Shown here: positions 58,138-64,000 of the stretch, piece after piece | How positions within the stretch are numbered: position 1 is the stretch's first letter | Layout of the letters: every line of letters begins with the position of its first letter | NCBI RefSeq assembly: GCF_029581355.1 | Contig: NZ_CP120849.1 | Span: forward strand, 5,798,501 to 5,862,500 | DNA from: Parabacteroides chongii | GTDB lineage: Bacteria; Bacteroidota; Bacteroidia; Bacteroidales; Tannerellaceae | Direction: 5' to 3' | Length of the DNA stretch: 64,000 bases | Position numbers and translations under genes: made by a program | Notes under the pieces: generated by a model | The model's input: only the letters and a program-made list of their open reading frames with translations | What the model was told of the DNA's origin: nothing | Database searches by the model: none

Positions 58138-58785
58138 ATGAAGATAACATCTCCCCGCATAACCAAGGTATTGAAAGAAGACAATTCACTCGACGAAACG
58201 CTCCTGCAGACAGGAGAAGACCTGACGGAATACTCGTTCAGGAACCAAAGATTGTTCGAGGTTAAAACAGAAAATATCGGCATGCAATCCTGTGTGTTTT
58301 CGAACTGCCTGCTGATCGGTTGCCACATAAAAAAGTCGCAGTTCAGCGATATTATCTTCCGAAACTGCGACTTATCAAATGTCAATTTCTCCGGTTCAGG
58401 TTTTCACCGAATCGAATTTATCGAATGTAAACTGATCGGAGCTAATTTTTCCGAATCAGCATTAAACCACCTGGTTTTCAGTAACTGCAAAGCCGAATAT
58501 CTGAATCTGACCATGAGCAAGCTCAAATATGTCGACTTCGACCGGTGCGACCTGCGAAACAGCTCTCTTGAGAATTGCCAGTTTGCCAGCGTCAGCTTCA
58601 ATGCCAGCGACCTCAAAGAGGCGGAATTTTATCGTACGTCTTTAAAAGGCACCGACTTCAGCAACTGCGACATATCCGGCATCCGAATAAGTCCCATAGT
58701 AGGTTGTGAATTACGCGGAGCTACCGTCACTTCTTTACAAGCACTCGAACTAGCCCATCTACTGGGGGTGACTATCAAAGGATAG
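58138..58785 (+). CDS. Pentapeptide repeat protein
   Basis: 215 residues, with no signal peptide. From about residue 50, five-residue repeats of the A(D/N)LxX type run to residue 200: FSNCLLIGCHIKKSQFSDII, then NCDLSNVNFSGSG and DLKEAEFYRTSLKGTDFSNC. They form a right-handed quadrilateral beta-helix. Some family members (Qnr, MfpA, AlbG) mimic DNA and protect gyrase, but most have no known role. The fold is certain; function is unknown. A -7-like TATCTTTA lies about 25 bp upstream. Confidence 0.88.
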   Translation: MKITSPRITKVLKEDNSLDETLLQTGEDLTEYSFRNQRLFEVKTENIGMQSCVFSNCLLIGCHIKKSQFSDIIFRNCDLSNVNFSGSGFHRIEFIECKLIGANFSESALNHLVFSNCKAEYLNLTMSKLKYVDFDRCDLRNSSLENCQFASVSFNASDLKEAEFYRTSLKGTDFSNCDISGIRISPIVGCELRGATVTSLQALELAHLLGVTIKG

Positions 58786-58803
58786 TCTTCATTTTCAAAC
58801 TGA

Positions 58804-59070
58804 TTATCTTGCATATTCCTGATGTCTTTTAAGCCAGGCGACTGCATAGGAGCAGATTGCCCGCGGTTTCAACTGATTTTCTAGCGCATAGTCGAAAGCC
58901 GCTTTCACCAGCGAGGCGGCTATTCCCTGACCTTCGAGAGGTTCCGGCACTATCGTGTGAATAATATCCAGATTATTGCCTACAAGCCTGTACTGCACAA
59001 AGGCAGTTAAACCATCCTGCTTCAATTCAAAGCGATACTTTTCAGGACAGTGAATAATATTATATTCCAT
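58804..59070 (-). CDS. Small GNAT-type N-acetyltransferase (YjdJ/NATD1 group)
   Basis: 88 residues. The core acetyl-CoA loop is PEPLEGQGIAASLVKAAFDY, followed by KPRAICSYAVAWLKRHQEY, a segment typical of this minimal GNAT group. At this length it is complete for the group, which lacks the N-terminal strands of larger acetyltransferases. Substrate is unknown. Its stop lies 18 bp from that of the pentapeptide gene. Confidence 0.87.
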   Translation of the reverse strand: MEYNIIHCPEKYRFELKQDGLTAFVQYRLVGNNLDIIHTIVPEPLEGQGIAASLVKAAFDYALENQLKPRAICSYAVAWLKRHQEYAR

Positions 59071-59118
59071 ATTCTATTTTTTTATCGACAATACAACACC
59101 CTATATTGTTAAAACAGT

Positions 59119-62100
59119 TTAGTCCGGGTTTGGTTCACCGTCCGGAGCATTTTGTCCGGAAACTTTATCCTCCTGCCGCTTTTTCTTTTTCGGATGGAAA
59201 AAGTTCTTCACTTTGGCGAAAAAGCCGGTGACTTCCTTAGCCATATCCTGCGTCTTTTTAGAGACACCCACCGATTCGGTCAGTGCCGGACGAAGTATCT
59301 GCCACAGGTAATTGAATGTGGAATGATACGGATCACGTTCGATGCTCAGACGGGAATACCGCGGGCGGTGCGTTCCCCGTTCCGGATGATCGGGATTATC
59401 ATGTTTCAGTACCAGATTTGCCAGGCGGGAAAGGAACTTATTGTCGGTCACCTCGCCGTTTTTCTCCTTCATGATTTCCGCCTTCAGGTCCCTGTAAAGG
59501 AATAGCATCCCGACAGTGGCACCTTTGGAAGAGGCTTCGGTACTGAATGTAAAGTCCGTCAGCCTGCCGCTTTCCACCTTGGCAAAAGCCAGGGGAGTGA
59601 TCAGTTCGTTGAGCGCAGTCAGGTCAAAGTCAGTCAGATGTGCATCCAGCAGGAAACGGTCGTTCAGGGAATCGACCGGGAGCATCCAGGTGGCAGTAAA
59701 ATACCCTTTCCCCATCAATTTACCGTTTGCGTCCAGACGGATATACTGGTCCGGACGGGAAACGATATTGGTAAAGCCGGAAAACTGCCCGTTCATCTCC
59801 GTGAAAAAGAGTTTGCCCGGTTCCGTCCCTTTCTTGGATAATTCTTCATAAACGACGGTAAGGTTATTCACGACAAGACTGTCGACCGCTACTTTCACCG
59901 GTGCTTTCTGCAAACCGGAGTAAATCATCGAAACGATATGGCGGGGAACGGCAATCTGCTGGTTCTTGAAGTTCTGAAGTTCCGCATCGTCGATCTGTAC
60001 ATTCCTGATCCGGACGGTTTGATCCGAGAAGTAAGCCGGCAAATCGATTCCCGACAATCCCAGCTTACCGACCTTCACATCAAACCAATCCTGGTGTTTG
60101 GGCTGCCGGTAAGCAAATTCCATTTTCGGCCAGGCAGAAACGAGACGGATATTTTCCAGACTCAGATCGGTATTATCCAAATGAACCTTTCCTATCTTCA
60201 ACGTATAAGAACCATTATCCAACGGGAATGCCAGGTCGCGGGTGTCGAACCGGACGGTTTTCAACCCGAAAGTCCGGTCTTTTGCATTGATATGCAGTCC
60301 TTCCAAGTACAGGCTTGCCGTATCGCTGTTCCAAACGGCATTGGAAACAGCCAGTTTCCCCAACGATAGGTCGGGAGTGAAACGGTTAACTGCTTCATAG
60401 ATATCATTCGATATGATCAGAGGAGATTTCTTTTTTACCTTTATCGTATCAGGTGAGTTTCCGGCCTGATAGCGGATAACTGGTTCAGACAGATCTATCG
60501 AACCGACAGAAAAATGCAAGCTATCCCAGGCGATCTTACCAATTTCCAAATCATGGAGTGTGAGATGCAATAAACTGCCATCCTTTTTCAACATTCGTAT
60601 ATCAGGCGATTCGACATGTAGGGAGGCTGCATCCAGATGTTGAAGCAACTTTTGAGGCAAATGGCTCAATCCTGTAGCATAGACCATCGGAGTTTCTACA
60701 CTAATATATGAATTCGCCCCCAGCTGCCATAAAGAATCCTGTGGAAGCAGTTTCACGTCCTGCAAACTCAATACACCTTTTGATGTTGAGAAATTTCCTT
60801 TCCTCACAGCCAGGCGATAGGCTTTACCCGGTAAATAATTATCGAAATCGCTGAAACTAAAACCGAAATGATCGCAGGCAAAGAATAGACTGCCGCTCCG
60901 GTTTGTACTGTCATTCATCAGAAAACGGGTTGCATAAAAATTAAAATCTTTCAATTTGTAGACAACCGGATCAGGAACACTCCGGTCATTCAACGTAACA
61001 TAGGCATGATTCAGATCGATCCGCTTGATAGACAAATATTGTAATAAAGGATTCAGGATACTTTCAACATCTGCCCTCGGATCGACCGGCGCTTTCACTT
61101 CTTTATTTTTTTTCGCATAAGACGGTGATTTATAATAATAAATTACCGGACGGTCTATCTTGAACAGGTCTGTACTGATTCCTTTATCATAAAGCAAACC
61201 TTTCATAGCCAATGTGTCAATACTGCCGGACATATAATCTTTCCGGGAGTTGACGGATATCGGTTTCAGACGGATATTCCCGATACTGAAATCACCCGTC
61301 TCCGTATCCAGCGCCATACGTTCGATATCGAAACGATGGTTACGTGCCGTCATATTGCCGCTGATGCCGGTTGCCTCAAAAGCAAAGTTTTGGGAATACC
61401 AAAGCCCGTGTTTCTCTTCGGCAAGCGAATCGATCCGGAAACCGGTTGCCCGGAAATTAAAATTATCCAGCCGATAGACTTCCACCGAATCGTTTACAAC
61501 TTGCGAATAGGCAACTTTGGCTGTATCGATCCCTATTGTCCCGATAGAAACACTGTGCAGCACAGGCGAAATAATATCATAAAGCGACAACGCCTGTACC
61601 AGCGAATCGGTATCGATTCTGGCAGTGGAGTCAGCCGGTTTATCCGCCTGCGGATCGCTGCCCGCCAGGTTAAATATTTGAATATCCGAAGAGGATATTT
61701 CAAACGAACGTGCCGTCAGATAATTCAAAGCCTCCTCCCGCTTAAAATGAATGCCGTCAATCTCTACGGTTCTGACCTGTGCATCGACATAACTGTCCGG
61801 ACGTTGTTTATTTTCCGTCCACAAACTGTCCTGCGGGATCAGACGGATCTTCTCTATATAAATAATCGAATCCTGCGTACTGAGTTTTATACTGTCCGTA
61901 CGGAGAAGAAAGTCGTTGTTGGCAAGCAGGGTCTGCGGCTGGTGCGTGACAAACTCGAAGTTATCACAATAGAGCAACTTGCCGCTCTGCGACGAGTTTT
62001 TATCCAACAGGAAACCATATGCATGGAAACTGACATCATCCAGCGCGTAAACAATCGGCGTGACAGGATTCTCGACCGTATAGAATACGCTGGCATCAGA

Positions 62101-62619
62101 CAGGTTCAGCGTCCTTACACTCAACACATTGATATAAGGGGAGATTACTTCATACAAAGATTTCGTTTCGGCATGCCGGCTCTTTTTCTCCGTGCGCCCC
62201 GAATAATAAGAATCAAAAACTTCTATCCGCGGGTCTTTTATCTCGAATGAATTAAAATGCAGTTCTTTATAACTCCACCGCCAGGTAAGGTTCACGCCTT
62301 TGAAGTCTATCACACCGACTTCAGCCTTCACATAGGTGCGGGGAAGACTGTCGTTAGCTTTCCACTGCCCGAACACGGTTGAATCGGGCAGCAGCCTGAC
62401 TCCTTCGATCTTCAGCTCACCTTTCACGAAACCGATAGACAGGTCATCGAACGTCAGGTTATAAAAGCCGTCTGTCGCTTCAGCCGTACGGCGGCTCAGT
62501 TCCTTCTTCAGATACCGTTCCAGCCGGTGACTCAGATACAGGTTCAGGACTGTAAGCAGCACGACCAGCAATCCGATTGCCGGGAATATATATTTTGCTA
62601 TTTTCTTTTTCCGCCCCAT
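59119..62619 (-). CDS. AsmA-like large envelope protein
   Basis: 1166 residues with one N-terminal membrane helix (YIFPAIGLLVVLLTVLNLYL). The rest is predominantly beta, built of repeated units of about 200 residues that begin with a DSLWxxxxNxxxSYVDAQVRT-like strand and contain a YKLKDFNFYATRF-like strand. This repetition and the single anchor fit the AsmA/DUF748 or bridge-like lipid-transfer families, which carry phospholipids across the periplasm. The C-terminus is lysine-rich (KNFFHPKKKKRQED). No catalytic motif is seen. The assignment rests on architecture, so the exact family is uncertain. Confidence 0.68.
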   Translation of the reverse strand: MGRKKKIAKYIFPAIGLLVVLLTVLNLYLSHRLERYLKKELSRRTAEATDGFYNLTFDDLSIGFVKGELKIEGVRLLPDSTVFGQWKANDSLPRTYVKAEVGVIDFKGVNLTWRWSYKELHFNSFEIKDPRIEVFDSYYSGRTEKKSRHAETKSLYEVISPYINVLSVRTLNLSDASVFYTVENPVTPIVYALDDVSFHAYGFLLDKNSSQSGKLLYCDNFEFVTHQPQTLLANNDFLLRTDSIKLSTQDSIIYIEKIRLIPQDSLWTENKQRPDSYVDAQVRTVEIDGIHFKREEALNYLTARSFEISSSDIQIFNLAGSDPQADKPADSTARIDTDSLVQALSLYDIISPVLHSVSIGTIGIDTAKVAYSQVVNDSVEVYRLDNFNFRATGFRIDSLAEEKHGLWYSQNFAFEATGISGNMTARNHRFDIERMALDTETGDFSIGNIRLKPISVNSRKDYMSGSIDTLAMKGLLYDKGISTDLFKIDRPVIYYYKSPSYAKKNKEVKAPVDPRADVESILNPLLQYLSIKRIDLNHAYVTLNDRSVPDPVVYKLKDFNFYATRFLMNDSTNRSGSLFFACDHFGFSFSDFDNYLPGKAYRLAVRKGNFSTSKGVLSLQDVKLLPQDSLWQLGANSYISVETPMVYATGLSHLPQKLLQHLDAASLHVESPDIRMLKKDGSLLHLTLHDLEIGKIAWDSLHFSVGSIDLSEPVIRYQAGNSPDTIKVKKKSPLIISNDIYEAVNRFTPDLSLGKLAVSNAVWNSDTASLYLEGLHINAKDRTFGLKTVRFDTRDLAFPLDNGSYTLKIGKVHLDNTDLSLENIRLVSAWPKMEFAYRQPKHQDWFDVKVGKLGLSGIDLPAYFSDQTVRIRNVQIDDAELQNFKNQQIAVPRHIVSMIYSGLQKAPVKVAVDSLVVNNLTVVYEELSKKGTEPGKLFFTEMNGQFSGFTNIVSRPDQYIRLDANGKLMGKGYFTATWMLPVDSLNDRFLLDAHLTDFDLTALNELITPLAFAKVESGRLTDFTFSTEASSKGATVGMLFLYRDLKAEIMKEKNGEVTDNKFLSRLANLVLKHDNPDHPERGTHRPRYSRLSIERDPYHSTFNYLWQILRPALTESVGVSKKTQDMAKEVTGFFAKVKNFFHPKKKKRQEDKVSGQNAPDGEPNPD

Positions 62620-62714
62620 ATCTTAACTAAAACATTATCCGATAAAGCAAAGACTCTATAATTTAAAACAAGATAACGGATATTATGTTTAGCTTCTCAG
62701 GCAGCCGGAAGCTT

Positions 62715-62840
62715 TGACACCGTATTGGCACGACTTTGCCACCGTATTGGCAGAGCATTGCCATTATGATGGCAGGACACTGCCACTATGATGGCAAAAC
62801 TCTGCCAACAGCATGGCAAAACACTGTCAAAAGGAGGAAA
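62715..62840. repeat. Array D: six TGCCA/TGGCA palindromes at 22-bp spacing
   Basis: Units start at 62715, 62737, 62759, 62781, 62803 and 62825, exactly 22 bp apart. Four perfect TGCCA-N6-TGGCA palindromes, such as TGCCATTATGATGGCA, are flanked by one-base variants (TGACA and TGTCA). It lies between the phosphopantetheinyl transferase stop and the AsmA-like start on the same strand. Confidence 0.9.
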
Positions 62841-62849
62841 CAAACTTAT

Positions 62850-63476
62850 TTACGGCAAGACGCTATAGACAAGTATAAAGGCGGGATAGACTTCGTAGTG
62901 CAAGGTATAAGACGCAGTGTGCGGCGTACGGGTTTCGTAAGCGCGGATCTGTCCGGACTCGGCATAGGTAAAAGGTTCGATATGCAGATGTCCGATAAAG
63001 TCGACATCCTGCTGGCGGATCATTTTAAACAGAGCTTCTTTGGCACACCAGTGGATAAGCAGATGCTCCGTTACATGGTCAGGACAGACAGAAGCATCTT
63101 CTTCCGGAGACATGAAGCGACTCCGTATTTTTAAGACCCGATTAGAGTGATATTCAATATCTATACCGGCGTCCCCCCGATCCTGCAACAACACTGCCGC
63201 ATAACCGTTTGTATGGGAAATACTCAGGGAGAAAGACGAACCGGGCAAGTAAGGTGCCCCATCGGCATGATAAGCGACCTGTAACTCCTCTCCTGCCAAT
63301 TCCTTTAAAAGAACACGCGATGCCAGCCATTCCTGACGACGTTTTTCCGTTTTTATCTGCTGCAGAAAAGGTTGATATTCAGATTGCAGCTCCAACATGG
63401 CAAGCAGTTCATCCGAAGTTTCATCCATCTTCCAGACTCCCAGCAACGGCTCCGTATGTTTGAACAGGAGAGGCAT
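62850..63476 (-). CDS. 4'-phosphopantetheinyl transferase superfamily protein
   Basis: 208 residues, the Sfp-like size. The magnesium site is AGIDIEYHSNRV and the second signature is WCAKEALFKMI. It transfers phosphopantetheine from CoA to a carrier protein serine. A Sfp-type enzyme beside gldD is a common Bacteroidetes arrangement. No carrier or synthase gene lies in the window, so the partner is unknown. It overlaps the gldD stop by one base (TAATG), implying translational coupling. Confidence 0.9.
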   Translation of the reverse strand: MPLLFKHTEPLLGVWKMDETSDELLAMLELQSEYQPFLQQIKTEKRRQEWLASRVLLKELAGEELQVAYHADGAPYLPGSSFSLSISHTNGYAAVLLQDRGDAGIDIEYHSNRVLKIRSRFMSPEEDASVCPDHVTEHLLIHWCAKEALFKMIRQQDVDFIGHLHIEPFTYAESGQIRAYETRTPHTASYTLHYEVYPAFILVYSVLP

Positions 63477-64000
63477 TATTTTTTCCAGGTAAAAGATTGT
63501 ATCAACTCAATAATATCTTTCCGCAGATAGTCCGTAACCGGAGCCAGCGAATCGGCATTCGGCACGCAATCATAATATAAGGCACCCCGGAAGAAATTCG
63601 AAACACTGTCGGTCAACATGAACTGGACCGGTGAAGCCGCCTCCCCATCCAACAGGAAAAGAGAGCCGTACACCCGTTCTTCCGGATTGCTATAGGCTTG
63701 TTCCTTCACCGCTTCCGCCTGTTTTATCTGACGGGCAACCAGCGAACGGGATTCGTTTTCCGCAACCGGTAATGTCGCCCGCGTCACCGGCAAATAACTG
63801 CAATAGATTTTTACCCCCAAAGAGGGATAAGATAAATTAATCCATCCTTCGGGACTGCCTACTTCCGGCAACTCGACGGTAACTAACCGGGAAACACGAA
63901 AGGAATAGGGCAAACTGTCCAACGACAAGACCTGATAATCCGCCCGCGGTGGCTCGATACGAAAATAACCGCGCGGCTTCGGCGTATATTCCGTACAGGA
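63476..64000 (-). CDS. gldD: GldD-like lipoprotein (5' end outside window)
   Basis: 175 residues are visible. The frame stays open to the window edge; the first visible residues are SCTEYTPKPRGYFRIEPP, where the Cys is probably the lipidated residue after an unseen signal peptide. YTPKPRGYFRI is the GldD hallmark. Conserved later parts include WINLSYPSLGVKIYCSYLPV and FFRGALYYDCVPNADSLAPV. GldD was first linked to gliding and type IX secretion, but homologues occur in non-gliding Bacteroidetes. The next gene on the strand is the phosphopantetheinyl transferase. Confidence 0.92.
   Translation of the reverse strand, partial: SCTEYTPKPRGYFRIEPPRADYQVLSLDSLPYSFRVSRLVTVELPEVGSPEGWINLSYPSLGVKIYCSYLPVTRATLPVAENESRSLVARQIKQAEAVKEQAYSNPEERVYGSLFLLDGEAASPVQFMLTDSVSNFFRGALYYDCVPNADSLAPVTDYLRKDIIELIQSFTWKK

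Noticed and set aside
61336-62250. 304-residue plus-strand open frame
   Set aside because: It is antisense to the AsmA-like gene; the translation is rich in Arg, Ile and Gln without domains.
9357-62840. CRISPR arrays at the 22-bp repeats
   Set aside because: The constant parts are only 4-7 bases in each arm, the period is 22-23 bp and no spacer-like 30-bp inserts or cas genes are present.
1-64000. tRNA or rRNA genes
   Set aside because: I found no cloverleaf-like segment with a TTCGA/TTCAA arm and no rRNA-like conserved sequence; a tRNAscan run would settle this.

Overview
The window comes from a gut-type Bacteroidales chromosome, most likely Parabacteroides. This rests on many Bacteroidetes -7 boxes (TAnnTTTG), a GldD lipoprotein, secreted GH2, GH29 and GH141-like glycosidases, a separate proline dehydrogenase and P5C dehydrogenase, and an argR-GNAT-argG-argC-argD cluster of the kind used for succinylated arginine intermediates. 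No rRNA, tRNA, CRISPR array, prophage or conjugation gene was recognised.

Layout. 1-5.5 kb: a cut-off secreted beta-galactosidase, a Dcu-type C4-dicarboxylate transporter, a thioredoxin, an M15-like lipoprotein and a small toxin-antitoxin pair. 5.6-9.2 kb: phoH, purC, menaquinone methyltransferase and aroE on one strand. 9.5-13.7 kb: a DUF4130 / radical-SAM DNA-metabolism pair, an AraC regulator and a Bcr/CflA-type efflux pump. 13.9-23.7 kb: a membrane glycosyltransferase, a LolC/E-like permease, an aminotransferase, YitT, a small secreted protein, an MFS-sigma-DinB operon and an ABC-F ATPase.

23.9-30.9 kb is an A+T-richer accessory island and the most interesting part. It has a 1262-residue type IIG restriction-modification protein (nuclease, N6-adenine methylase, specificity domain). 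A silent alternative specificity domain follows in opposite orientation. Then come a serine DNA invertase and an SF2 helicase. The expressed and silent domains start with the same 139 bp in inverted orientation, and all reading frames survive inversion. I read this as a phase-variable restriction system that flips between two target specificities.

31-40 kb: a DUF6078 protein, outer-membrane phospholipase A, a membrane-anchored MutS-like ATPase, an M48 lipoprotein protease and the arginine cluster with candidate ArgR operators. 40-52.6 kb: DPP IV, an MscS channel, an NlpE-like lipoprotein, a C1 peptidase, proC facing the proline-catabolic pair, a ferredoxin and two L,D-transpeptidases. 52.6-58 kb: a small fucoside locus (GH29, GH141-like with PDZ, AraC regulator, mutarotase) without SusC/SusD. 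58-64 kb: a pentapeptide protein, a small GNAT, a 1166-residue AsmA-like protein, a phosphopantetheinyl transferase and the partial gldD.

Three intergenic repeat families run through the window. (1) Four arrays of 3-6 short palindromes spaced at exactly 22 or 23 bp, each array with its own arm sequence (9.36, 31.46, 47.26 and 62.7 kb). (2) Four A+T-rich inverted repeats built from TTGAAAA units (16.3, 17.6, 38.8 and 48.6 kb), always between co-directional genes. (3) Two REP-like palindromes with a TTCGCGAA core (8.38 and 36.57 kb), one of which forms the 3' end of the ubiE/menG reading frame.
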